DNA from: Streptomyces sp. Isolate_45
GTDB taxonomy: Bacteria > Actinomycetota > Actinomycetes > Streptomycetales > Streptomycetaceae
Length of the DNA stretch: 64,000 nt
NCBI RefSeq assembly: GCF_024721315.2
Contig: NZ_JANFAK020000005.1
Location: 1 to 64,000, forward strand
Reading direction: 5' to 3'
The translations under genes and the position numbers were made by a program. Of the stretch, positions 28,088 to 35,947 are shown one piece after another. Below the pieces are notes generated by a model that was not told the DNA's origin, made no database searches, and saw only the letters and a list, made by a program, of their open reading frames with translations. Every line of letters starts with the position of its first letter. Position 1 is the first letter of the stretch.

Positions 28088-28764
28088 CCGGATCGCGCGC
28101 GGCGGCCGCTGATCCGAGTGGGGGTGATGGACATCCAGTGCGTGCGGGGGCCGCCGGCCCAGGGAAGCGAGCGGGCGATCGAAAACAGGTGGCTGACGCG
28201 CGCCCCGTCCGTGACGCCGGACAACTCGCCGACGGCCATGACGCTCCAGCCTTCTCGCATCGCGTCGTCGATGTGGTCGACCTCGAAGGCGACCTCGGTC
28301 CCGGTTGCCTCGGCGAGCCGGGAGTTGGCCGCTGTGCGGAACGCGATCTCGTCTCCCAGGACGACGTAGTTGACGGGAAGGACGGCGAGTCCCTCCAGAT
28401 CCGAGAACCCGACCCGGCCGATGCCGTGGGTGGAGAGCAGGCGGTGGCACTCCGCCTCACCCAGCACCGTCAGCTCGGAATCACGCATGGCGGTCCCCAT
28501 GCCGGGCGGACTGTCGGTCGTTCTCCCGGTCAGCTCGGAGACGGTGGTGCCGAGGCCGTCCGCGAGACATACGAGCATGCCCATGCTGGGCGCCGCCGCC
28601 CGCTCCTCCACATAGGTGATGTACGACGCGGCCGCCCCGACGCGCTGCCCGAGTTCTTCGCGTGTGATGCCCAATTCTTCGCGGCGGGCGGTCACGCGCC
28701 GTCCGAGGTCGCCGCGGGCCGCGGGGACCTTGATCGGGGACGGATCTGCTGCGGTCTTTCCCAT
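28084..28764 (-). CDS. XRE-type HTH regulator fused to a pyridoxamine 5'-phosphate oxidase-like domain
   Basis: The 226-residue protein has an XRE helix-turn-helix (about 22-75: VTARREELGITREELGQRVG, then ASYITYVEERAAAPS). A PNPOx-like flavin-binding split barrel follows (about 95-225: LLSTHGIGRVGF, LPVNYVVLGDEIAFRT, GWSVMAVGELSGV). In Streptomyces such fusions are taken to be flavin- or redox-responsive regulators. The ATG at 28764 follows AAGGTG at 8 bases. It is coupled by a GTGA overlap to the HAD remnant downstream. The gene itself appears intact. Confidence 0.8.
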   Translation of the reverse strand: MGKTAADPSPIKVPAARGDLGRRVTARREELGITREELGQRVGAAASYITYVEERAAAPSMGMLVCLADGLGTTVSELTGRTTDSPPGMGTAMRDSELTVLGEAECHRLLSTHGIGRVGFSDLEGLAVLPVNYVVLGDEIAFRTAANSRLAEATGTEVAFEVDHIDDAMREGWSVMAVGELSGVTDGARVSHLFSIARSLPWAGGPRTHWMSITPTRISGRRARSG

Positions 28765-29100
28765 GTTCGTCACACCTTTGCCATGTCGAAGCCGGTACAG
28801 GAGGGTCCCGTGGGCGTCCCCCCCAGGCTGTACCCGCTGCCGGCGCGTGGCCAGGGCCGGTCGGCCCCCTACCTGGGCCCGCCCGGCCCGCTTCCGCGCA
28901 GTGCGGACCTCGGACGCCCTCACGGTTCGAGAGGTCAACTCCCCTGGTCCGTTTCGGGTACCAGCCGGCGGTGGATTTCCTTGGTCATCGAGTGGATGGC
29001 ACGGGTCAGTTCCGTATGGGTCTGAGCTCCTGCTCCTGCTCGACGAAGTCATGGTCGGCCTTCGCCTGCTGGAACGCCGCCTGGCGGCCGGGCGTACCGT
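28765..29100. other. Intergenic, no gene recognised
   Basis: This 336-bp gap between the XRE-PNPOx gene and an IS end contains no supported ORF. It should hold the regulator's promoter. Confidence 0.4.
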
Positions 29101-29121
29101 CTAACTGATCGTTTCAGAATG
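29101..29121. repeat. IS terminal inverted repeat, left end
   Basis: ACTGATCGTTTCAGAATG, with CTA in front, marks the left end of the truncated IS5-family copy that follows. The same 21 bases, inverted and with one difference, lie alone at 48839-48859. Confidence 0.65.
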
Positions 29122-29173
29122 AGATTGGTTGCGGGGCTTGGCAGTTGGGTGTGGTGTCGGGAGGATCTGGGGT

Positions 29174-29605
29174 GTGTCTGCTGATCTCGTGCCTGATGAC
29201 CTGTGGGAACGTGTGGCCCCGTTGTTGCCGGGGCGGCCGGTCAGGCGGCTTCGGTATCCCGGGCGGCTGCCGGTGGATGACCGTGCCGCCTTGAGGGCCA
29301 TCGTTTACGTGTTGTGCAAGGGCGTGAGCTGGCGTGACGTTCCCACCGGGCAGCTCGGCTGCAGTGGTGTGACGGCCTGGCGGCGGCTTCGGGACTGGAC
29401 CGAGGCCGGCGTGTGGCCCCGCATCCACCAAGTCCTGCTGACCGAGTTGCGGGCCGCCGGGCTGCTGGACATGGATGACGCCGCCATCGACGCCTCGCAC
29501 GTCAGGGCCCTCAAGGGGGGCCGGTCGCGGACCGGGATCAAGGCTCCGTCCACGATCCACAACCGGTCCACATCGGCGACCGGCCGCAGGGCCCAGCACC
29601 TTTGA
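29174..29605 (+). pseudogene. IS5-family transposase, 3'-truncated
   Basis: The GTG at 29174 starts VSADLVPDDLWERVAPLLPG. GVSWRDVPTGQLGCSGVTAW and DMDDAAIDASHVRALKGG follow, the N-terminal part of a Streptomyces IS5-family transposase including the first catalytic Asp region. After KGG the sequence departs from the family (expected GPSPVDR...) and ends after about 25 unrelated residues. The DDE domain is lost. The element's left terminal repeat is at 29101-29121. No right end is adjacent. Confidence 0.7.
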
Positions 29606-29879
29606 CCAGCACAAACGTCCTTCCGGACATAGAAGTCGACATGACTGACACGGCACTTCGTCACGTGTGAACAGGCACGCCCATGGCAGCTGGCCGTCCT
29701 CGCGACGGGCACCTCACGGCAGCAGCTTCGTCATTCCGTGCCAGCCATGACCACTACCACTGCGCAACGTGAGCAGGGGCAGCCGTCCGGTCGCGGCTGA
29801 CACCCATCCGATGCCACCACCGCACGCATTCACAGGCGGGGCGACACGTGCCCGTGTTCCGGCCCCCACGGTCGTCACG

Positions 29880-30290
29880 GCCCCGACTCCGCGCCCGGCG
29901 TCGGCGCCTCCCCCCGGCGGTGGTTGGTCGGTGGAGCGGATCTCGTACGGCCAGCGCAGCCCGTGCAGGACGATCACCTTGTCCATGACGCGCGGAAGGC
30001 CCAGGCGCTCGCGGTCGCGCATCGCGAACCTGACGACGGCGACCTTGCTGCTGCGCTGCAGTGCCTGGCGCAGGAGCTCGTACGGCTTGGCCCCGACGCC
30101 GTCGGCGGCAAGGTAGTAGGAGGCCCCGATCCGGACCGGGTCGATGCTGTCGGCCGGGACGAACGCGACGATCTCGATTGCCTTCGCGGTCGGCAGCGGC
30201 ATGTTGTCCAGGTCGGCATCGGTGATCGCCACGAGGGTGCCCGTCACGGTCTCGTAGCTTCGGCCGATCTCGTCCTACCGCAGCTCCCAG
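29880..30290 (-). pseudogene. Ku (end-joining protein) internal fragment
   Basis: The minus strand reads GRDEIGRSYETVTG (with one frame change near 30245), then DADLDNMPLPTAKAIEIVAF, VPADSIDPVRIGASYYLAAD, KPYELLRQALQRSSKVAVVR and VIVLHGLRWPYEIR. This is the central beta-barrel and bridge region of bacterial Ku, the DNA-end-binding protein of non-homologous end joining. Both the N-terminal roughly 60 residues and the C-terminal part are missing. The fragment lies between an IS5 remnant and a strong hairpin. Confidence 0.7.
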
Positions 30291-30320
30291 CCGTCGACCT
30301 CCCACGGCGCCCACCTGGTA

Positions 30321-30357
30321 CGAGGGGCGCCGTACGGGATCCGTACGGCGCCCCTCG
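30321..30357. terminator. Perfect 17-bp hairpin
   Basis: CGAGGGGCGCCGTACGG and its exact complement flank a 3-base loop (GAT). It lies about 240 bp after the end of the carbonic anhydrase-SulP-small ORF operon (30599, minus strand) and just before the Ku fragment. A terminator is most likely. No T-run follows. Confidence 0.6.
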
Positions 30358-30598
30358 CGAGACATCAGGCCGGGCAAGACCTACCGTTGTGCATGAGGTG
30401 TAGGCGGGTTGGAGAGTGGAGGTGCCGCTGAACTGCTCCTGGCCTGGGCCGTACAGGATCAGCTGGTGGCAGAGGTGTCATCAGCGTTGCCGGCATCCTG
30501 AGCGTGCCGGCAGTAGCCAGTCGAGTGGGATGCATCGCCCCGGCGAGCCGGAGGCCGTCCGCGCCCCCACCCGTCTCACGTTTCTGCTCCACGCAGAC

Positions 30599-30934
30599 TC
30601 AGTACGGATGACGTAACGGGACAGGCTTCGCCAGCACCCCGGTGGCCGGATGGTGGGTCGGCTGGACGGTCGTGTTCGCCACGGGTCCTACTGTGTGCGC
30701 GGGTGCGGTGAGCAACGCATGGAGGTCGCACAGCAGCATGAAAAGACCGTTGTTCTCGACGACGTTGCTCTGCTGGCGAGGGATCATGCGGGGTCCGCGT
30801 GCCTCCCTCGTGGCTTCCGGACGGGGGGCGGGGGAACGGGCCGAGCGGTGGTTCGGGGCGCCGGGTTCGTCCCACTGGGCCTGGCAGCCCGCGCACGTCG
30901 TGTGCCTGGGGTGCAGGCGCACGGGGCGCTTCAT
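30599..30934 (-). CDS. Small protein with CxxC motif, coupled to SulP gene
   Basis: The 111-residue product begins MKRPVRLHPRHTTCAGCQAQ, with one CxxC pair that could be half of a zinc ribbon. It continues with a basic, low-complexity middle and VVENNGLFMLLCDLHALLTA. Its ATG overlaps the SulP stop codon (ATGA), which implies translation coupling. No family was recognised. The tail composition is unusual and the C-terminal half might be a shadow, but the overlap supports at least the start. Confidence 0.5.
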   Translation of the reverse strand: MKRPVRLHPRHTTCAGCQAQWDEPGAPNHRSARSPAPRPEATREARGPRMIPRQQSNVVENNGLFMLLCDLHALLTAPAHTVGPVANTTVQPTHHPATGVLAKPVPLRHPY

Positions 30935-32883
30935 TGTTGGGTTCCTTCCCAGTAGGCGCGTTCGGCGGCGCGCTCGTCCTCGGAGGTCCAGTGGCTGGCC
31001 TCCGGCGGATCGTAGGCGTGCCCGTAGTCGTAACTGCCGGGGTGTGGGGCACCGTAGGCCGCGTTGTATGAGGCCGCGTGCGGGGCGCCGTAGTTGGAGA
31101 CCACGTGGTCCAGCACCGCGTAGTTCGTGGCTGTCTGGATCGGGACGCCGTGCTGCCAACCACCGGCGCCGGCGTGCGGCCATGGCTCCGCGACCGGGTG
31201 CTGCTGACCGGGGATCAGGCCGACAGCCGGTGTGGGGGTCTGGCCGGGGAACTGCGCGGTCTGTCCCTGCGGGTGTTCCAGTCCTGCCGGGAAGTCCCCT
31301 TCGAGGGGGCTGTGGTCGGGTGCCGTCGTCTTCTCTGGCGGGGTTCCTGGCAGGAGGAGTTCCACGTGTTCGGCGCCTGCCTTGCGCTGTCGTTCGGCGA
31401 ATTCCTCCACCTGGCTGCGGCATGCGAGGTCGAGGTGGACCACGGCGGTGAGGTCCAGATGGATGCGCGGCTTGCCCGCGACAGAGTCCAGGGCCTCGAT
31501 CAGCTTGGGCAGGCGCAGGAATGTCGCGTTGCCGCTCATTGTCAGGCAGGCGGTGTTGTCGACCGAAGTGGTGCGGAAGGCGATCCTGGACATGCGCAGG
31601 GCGACCAGGACGATGGCGACGGCCAGACCTGCGAGCACGCCTTCGAGGAGGTTGGCGACCACGATGGCGACGGTCGTGATGATCATCACGATGCCCTCGC
31701 CGCGGTCGGTCTTCCACATCTTCGGGAAGGCGGTGGGGTCGAAGAGTTTCCAGCCCGCGTGGAGGAGGATGCCGGCAAGTACCGCCACCGGAATGAGGCC
31801 GAGCAGGCCGGGCAGCAGCAGCCCGAAGCCGAGCAGCCAGCCGCCGTGCAGCACGCGGGAGATCTTGGTCTTGGCGCCGGCCTGGACGTTGGCGGAGCTG
31901 CGGGCGATCACTGCGGTCATGGGCAGTGAGCCGAGGAATCCGCACAGAACGTTGCCGATGCCCTGGGAGAACAGCTCCGCGTTGTACTTGGTGCGTGGCC
32001 CGTCGTGCATCCGGTCGACGGCGGCGGCGCTGAAGAGGCTTTCGGCGGAGGCGATGATGGCGAAGGTGATCACCATAGTGATCACCGCGGGGTCGGCAAG
32101 GCCGGCGAAATCGTCCGGTCCGGGGAGGTTCACCGCGTCCAGCAGACTGCCGAAGACCACACGCTTGACCTCGATGCCGGGCAGGGCGGCGAGGACGGAG
32201 CCGAGCATGACGGCGATCAGGGGAGCGGGCACTTTGGACAGGGGTGCGGGCGCTTTCTTCCACAGGAAGCAGATCGCCAGGGAGCCGATACCCAGGAACA
32301 GGGCGGCCAGCCGGTGTGGATCGGCCAGGGTGGACTGGACCAGGTGCGGCAGGCCCCCGATGTTCTTGATGGCCGAGCCGAGCTGCTTGGCGTCCATGAC
32401 GGCGTAACTCTGGCTCAGCATGAGCGGCAGCCCGATGCCGGCGAGCATGCCCTGCACCACGGCCAGGGAGATGGACTGGAACAGGCTTCCCAGTTTGAGC
32501 GCTCCGAGCCCCATCTGGATCAGGCCGGAGGCCAGGATGACGGGGCCGAGCAGGGCCAGACCGTGCTCGGTGGTGAATTCCAGGCAGAGCCCGGCGAGGC
32601 CGGCGGCCGGCCCTGATACCTGCAGGCTGCTGCCGGGCAGGAAGCCGACGACCAGGCCGCCGATGATCCCGGAGATGATGCCGAGGGCGATGGGGACGCC
32701 GGAGGCGGCCGCCACTCCGATGCACAGCGGCAGCGCCACCAGAAAGACGACGAGGGAAGCGAGGATGTCCGTGCCGGCGGAGGCCGGGCGGGCTGACGGG
32801 CCGGCGGCGCTATGGGCCGACCGGCCGGGTCCCCGGCGCGCGTGGCGTGCGCTGCCGGCGGAGCGTGTGTGTTCAGGGGGCAC
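30931..32883 (-). CDS. SulP-family inorganic anion transporter with C-terminal STAS domain
   Basis: The 650-residue protein has 10-12 membrane segments beginning DILASLVVFLVALPLCIGVA. SulP signatures GIISGIIGGLVVGFLPGSSL, QVSGPAAGLAGL and SAESLFSAAAVDRMHDG are present. A STAS-like domain follows at about 470-560 (IHLDLTAVVHLDLACRSQVE), then a Tyr/Gly/Pro-rich tail of about 90 residues. It sits 55 bp after a carbonic anhydrase gene, matching BicA-like or SulP-CA pairs that move bicarbonate. The GTG at 32883 was chosen because GAAAGGA lies 5 bases upstream. Confidence 0.85.
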   Translation of the reverse strand: MPPEHTRSAGSARHARRGPGRSAHSAAGPSARPASAGTDILASLVVFLVALPLCIGVAAASGVPIALGIISGIIGGLVVGFLPGSSLQVSGPAAGLAGLCLEFTTEHGLALLGPVILASGLIQMGLGALKLGSLFQSISLAVVQGMLAGIGLPLMLSQSYAVMDAKQLGSAIKNIGGLPHLVQSTLADPHRLAALFLGIGSLAICFLWKKAPAPLSKVPAPLIAVMLGSVLAALPGIEVKRVVFGSLLDAVNLPGPDDFAGLADPAVITMVITFAIIASAESLFSAAAVDRMHDGPRTKYNAELFSQGIGNVLCGFLGSLPMTAVIARSSANVQAGAKTKISRVLHGGWLLGFGLLLPGLLGLIPVAVLAGILLHAGWKLFDPTAFPKMWKTDRGEGIVMIITTVAIVVANLLEGVLAGLAVAIVLVALRMSRIAFRTTSVDNTACLTMSGNATFLRLPKLIEALDSVAGKPRIHLDLTAVVHLDLACRSQVEEFAERQRKAGAEHVELLLPGTPPEKTTAPDHSPLEGDFPAGLEHPQGQTAQFPGQTPTPAVGLIPGQQHPVAEPWPHAGAGGWQHGVPIQTATNYAVLDHVVSNYGAPHAASYNAAYGAPHPGSYDYGHAYDPPEASHWTSEDERAAERAYWEGTQQ

Positions 32884-32897
32884 GGGTGTTCCTTTCG

Positions 32898-32921
32898 CGC
32901 GCACCGGTCACCCGGTGCGCG
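32898..32921. promoter_or_regulatory. Perfect 10-bp inverted repeat between carbonic anhydrase and SulP genes
   Basis: CGCGCACCGG, loop TCAC, CCGGTGCGCG, located 15 bp before the SulP start and 18 bp after the carbonic anhydrase stop. It could be an attenuator, a partial terminator setting the expression ratio, or an operator. It is close enough to the start to cover the SulP ribosome site region. Confidence 0.55.
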
Positions 32922-32938
32922 TGCAGGGGGGCGTGGTT

Positions 32939-33541
32939 TCAGTGCTGGCCGAATACACCTCGTGTCTCGTCGAGCTCCCACAAATCTCCGGTGTCCACCC
33001 GGTAGAACCAGCCGTGCAGGCTCAGTTGGCCCTCGGCCGTGCCGCGCTCGATCTGCGGATAGCCACGCAGCGTCATCAGTTGCGCGGTGACATGGCGCTG
33101 TACGGCGTCCGGCAGCGCCGGGTCCTTCGGCGGGATGTCGAGCAGCCCGGTCAGTGCCGGTCGGGCGAAGTCCACCCAGTCCGCCACGCTGGGCAGATGG
33201 GTCAGGTCCTCACCACGGGCCACGGCCCCTACCGCGCCGCAGTGCGAGTGCCCGCACACGATGATGTCGCGGACCTTCAGGACCTCTACCGCGTACTCGA
33301 TGGTGGCGGCTTCGCCCGTCCGATAGCCCGGCCGGTAGGGCGGCACGATGTTGCCGGCGTTGCGCAGCTCGAAGAGTTCGCCCGGCGCGGCCGCGGTGAT
33401 CAGTGTGGGCACGACCCGCGAGTCCGAGCAGGTGATGAACAGCGTTGCCGGGCTCTGCCCGAGCGCGAAGCTCCGGAAGATTTCCTTCTCGCGAGCGATG
33501 CGGTGTCGAAAGGAACGGGCCCGCTTCAGTAGGTCGTCCAT
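32939..33541 (-). CDS. Beta-class carbonic anhydrase
   Basis: The 200-residue protein has the beta-class zinc site: C38-S-D40-S-R42 (TCSDSRVVP) and H98-S-H-C101 (VCGHSHCGAVGAV), with the Asp-Arg dyad intact. It interconverts CO2 and bicarbonate in the cytoplasm. It is followed by a SulP transporter, probably in one operon, suggesting bicarbonate supply or pH control. The ATG at 33541 has AGGAGA 7 bases upstream. A GAGA-N4-TCTC box lies about 90 bp upstream. A broken copy with the same upstream sequence is at 38225-38640. Confidence 0.9.
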   Translation of the reverse strand: MDDLLKRARSFRHRIAREKEIFRSFALGQSPATLFITCSDSRVVPTLITAAAPGELFELRNAGNIVPPYRPGYRTGEAATIEYAVEVLKVRDIIVCGHSHCGAVGAVARGEDLTHLPSVADWVDFARPALTGLLDIPPKDPALPDAVQRHVTAQLMTLRGYPQIERGTAEGQLSLHGWFYRVDTGDLWELDETRGVFGQH

Positions 33542-33628
33542 GCTCACGTCTCCTGGCTCTGAAACATCCTGGGTGGATGTCGTGGGTGAGAGCTTGTGGC
33601 GAATACATGAGCTAATCGTGGGTTCCCT

Positions 33629-33644
33629 GTGAGAGTGTTCTCAT
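33629..33644. promoter_or_regulatory. GAGA-N4-TCTC box upstream of carbonic anhydrase
   Basis: GTGAGAGTGTTCTCAT, an inverted repeat 88 bp before the carbonic anhydrase start. A matching box lies upstream of the kinase operon (37797-37811), and a near-match lies upstream of the anhydrase pseudogene (38225-38240). It is a candidate site for the response regulator at 35288. Confidence 0.5.
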
Positions 33645-33825
33645 GGAAACGCCACAACGGTTTGGGGCGGCCGGGAGACGCCCACATACCCAGCCGGATG
33701 GCGGCGTACGCACGAAGATGGGTGTGCTCGTGCCGGATTACACGCGAGGCTTCCACTGAGGTTCCCCCGAGATGCGGGAAGAGGTGACAGAGGGTCAGAT
33801 GGGTTTCATGAGAGGAACCCAGACG

Positions 33826-34134
33826 ATGCCTGCGCCGAGGAAGTACCCGCTTGGAGTTGGTGAGCGTGCGGTCCGGGTGTACCGGACCGCCGAGCCGAAG
33901 CCGGTGATCCGCCGCATGGCCGAGGAGCTCGGCCTGCACCACGAGGCCCTGCGCAGTTGGATTCGACAGGCCGAGACCGACGCCGGCGAGCGAGGCGACA
34001 TGCTCACCACCGCCGAGCGTGAGGAGCTGGCCGTCCTGCGGAACGAGAACGCCCAGCTCAAGCGGGCGAACGAGGTCCTGCGGACGGCCTCGGCTTTTTT
34101 CGCGGCCCAGCTCGACCCGACCCGGCCCAGGTGA
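33826..34134 (+). CDS. IS3-family transposase OrfA
   Basis: The 102-residue protein begins MPAPRKYPLGVGERAVRVYR. It has the helix-turn-helix VIRRMAEELGLHHEALRSWI and the leucine-zipper-like LRNENAQLKRANEVLRTASA of IS3 OrfA, which binds the element ends. The ATG at 33826 was chosen by alignment with the family, although the frame opens at 33772. OrfB starts 4 bases before its stop, giving the overlap used for frameshifting to the OrfAB fusion. Confidence 0.8.
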   Translation: MPAPRKYPLGVGERAVRVYRTAEPKPVIRRMAEELGLHHEALRSWIRQAETDAGERGDMLTTAEREELAVLRNENAQLKRANEVLRTASAFFAAQLDPTRPR

Positions 34135-35047
34135 CCGCGCTCCTCGACGCGCACCCGCGCCTGGGGGTCGAGCCCGTACTCCGGGAACTTTCCATCCCCT
34201 CCTCCACCTACTACCGGTGGCGCCAGGCCGAGACCGAGCCGTGCGAGCGGCGCCGCCAGGACGCCGAGCTGACCGGGCGGATCCGTGAGGTCCACGCCGA
34301 GTCCGGCGGGATCTACGGCTCACCCCGCGTGCACGCCGTCCTCAAGCGTGAGGGCGTCCACGTCGCCCGCAAGCGCGTCGAACGGCTCATGCGCCAAGCC
34401 GACCTGACCGGGATCAACCCCCGCCGGAACAAGGGCTTCACCCGTCGTGCCCCGGACGCCGACCGCGCCCTGACCTGGTCAGGGGCGACTTCACCGCGAA
34501 CGGGCCGAACCGGCTGTGGGTCACCGACCTGACCATGGTCACGACGCTGGAGGGCCCGCTGTGGCTGTCCGCGATCCGCGACGTTCTCCCGCCGGGTCGT
34601 GGCCTGGGAAACCTCCGCCCGCGCCGACGCGGACCTGGTCCTCACTTCGCTGGAATACGCCCCGGCCAGCCGCGATGTCACGCCCGGCGAGCTCATTCAC
34701 CACGCGGACCACGGCTGTCAATACACGTCCGTGGAGCTCACAACCCGCCTGGTCAGGTCCGGGATCCAGGCGTTCATGGGCTCGGTCGGCGACTCGTATG
34801 ACAATGCCCTGGCGGAGAACCTGTGGATGGTCATCAAGACCGAGTGCATCCGCGGCCGCATCTTCACCACCGGAGCCGAAGCGAACCTCGCGCTCTTCGA
34901 GTACATCGACGGGCTTCTACAACCCCCGCCGCATCCAGAAACGGCTCGGCTACCTCAGCCCCGTCGAGTACGAGGAGAAGCACTTCGCCAACCAGGCAGC
35001 AGCCGAACAAGAACCTGAAACCACGTCAACCCGCCCTGAACAGCTAG
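34131..35047 (+). pseudogene. IS3-family transposase OrfB with several frameshifts
   Basis: Pieces in different frames make up an IS3 OrfB integrase: LLDAHPRLGVEPVLRELSIP, GIYGSPRVHAVLKREGV, then VTDLTMV, LIHHADHGCQYTSVEL, SYDNALAENLWMVIKTE, FYNPRRIQKRLGYLSPVEYE and NLKPRQPALNS. The DDE residues (D of VTDL, D of HADHG, E of AEN) are present. Frame changes occur near 34480, 34590, 34913 and 35005. Four shifts in 0.9 kb mean the copy is probably dead. Confidence 0.75.
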
Positions 35048-35287
35048 TCAGCCACTCCCGCGCAGCGGGGGACCTCACACAGGTCATCTGATCGGAACGT
35101 GTGCGAACCGTGCCGAGCGGTCGAGGGCGCCTGCAGTGTCGCTGCGGGATGGGCTTCGCCCACCCTGGACAGTCCTGGCCGGAGGCGTGGCGGGCTGCCG
35201 GACGCCCCCGGACCAGAAAGACGCCCGGCCCGCGGCACCGCCGCCTGGGCTTTGCCCATGAACTTTGTGCGCGGACAGAGGCGGCAG

Positions 35288-35947
35288 TCAGACGCGCAGC
35301 CGGTAGCCGGCGCCGCGGATGGTCTCCACCCGGTCGGCACCCACTTTGCGTCGCAGGTAGCGCACGTAGACATCGACGATGTTGGACCCGGGATCGTAGT
35401 CGAATCCCCAGACCATGCTGAGCAATTGTTCCCGCGTCAGCACTTGGTCGGGGTGGCGCAGGAACACCTCGGCCAGTGCGAACTCCCGCGCGGACAGCTC
35501 CGCCACCCTCCCGTCCACGTGTGCCCGCCGGGTGCGCAGATCGAGTACGAGGTCACCGGCTCTGAGCAGTGAGGCTTCCGGTGCGGCGTCCGCGCGTAGC
35601 CGCAGCCGAACCCGGGCCAGCAGTTCCTCGAAGGCGAACGGCTTGGAAAGGTAGTCGTCGGCGCCGCCCTCCAGACCCGCCACGGTGTCGGACACGCTGT
35701 CCCGCGCTGTCAGGATGATCACCGGCAGGGTCACCCGCTCCTCGCGGAGCCTGCGCAGCACGGTGAACCCGTCGCAGACCGGTAGCCCCAGATCCAGGAT
35801 CATCAGGTTACAGCTGCCCGTCCGGGCCTCCTCGTAGGCGGATAGCCCGTCACCGACCACAGTGGTGACGAAACCAGCGCTGTGCAGGCCCCGTTGCACG
35901 AAGGCGGCGATTCTGACCTCGTCCTCCGCTATGAGCACCCGGTTCAT
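35288..35947 (-). CDS. OmpR-family response regulator
   Basis: The 219-residue protein has a receiver domain with E8/D9, phospho-acceptor D52 (LMILDLGLP), T80 and K102 (YLSKPF). A winged-helix DNA-binding domain follows (about 125-219, ending FDYDPGSNIVDVYVRYLRRK and GAGYRLRV). The ATG at 35947 has AAAGGAC 6 bases upstream. It follows the histidine kinase gene on the same strand and its start lies inside the kinase's last 98 bp. The fragment at 38035-38205 is a decayed relative. It may control the carbonic anhydrase operon through the GAGA-N4-TCTC box. Confidence 0.9.
   Translation of the reverse strand: MNRVLIAEDEVRIAAFVQRGLHSAGFVTTVVGDGLSAYEEARTGSCNLMILDLGLPVCDGFTVLRRLREERVTLPVIILTARDSVSDTVAGLEGGADDYLSKPFAFEELLARVRLRLRADAAPEASLLRAGDLVLDLRTRRAHVDGRVAELSAREFALAEVFLRHPDQVLTREQLLSMVWGFDYDPGSNIVDVYVRYLRRKVGADRVETIRGAGYRLRV

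Larger units (their letters stand above)
33757..35077 (+). mobile_element. IS3-family insertion sequence (1321 bp)
   Basis: The left end TGAGGTTCCCCCGAGATGCG and the right end, whose complement reads TGAGGTCCCCCGCTGCGC, are imperfect inverted repeats. CAC stands on both sides (33754-33756 and 35078-35080), a 3-bp target duplication typical of IS3. It carries orfA and a frameshifted orfB. It lies between the carbonic anhydrase gene and the response regulator gene. Confidence 0.8.

Noticed and set aside
30650..31451. Plus-strand frames opposite the end of SulP and the small CxxC gene
   Set aside because: They are shadows of minus-strand genes, with no domain or start.
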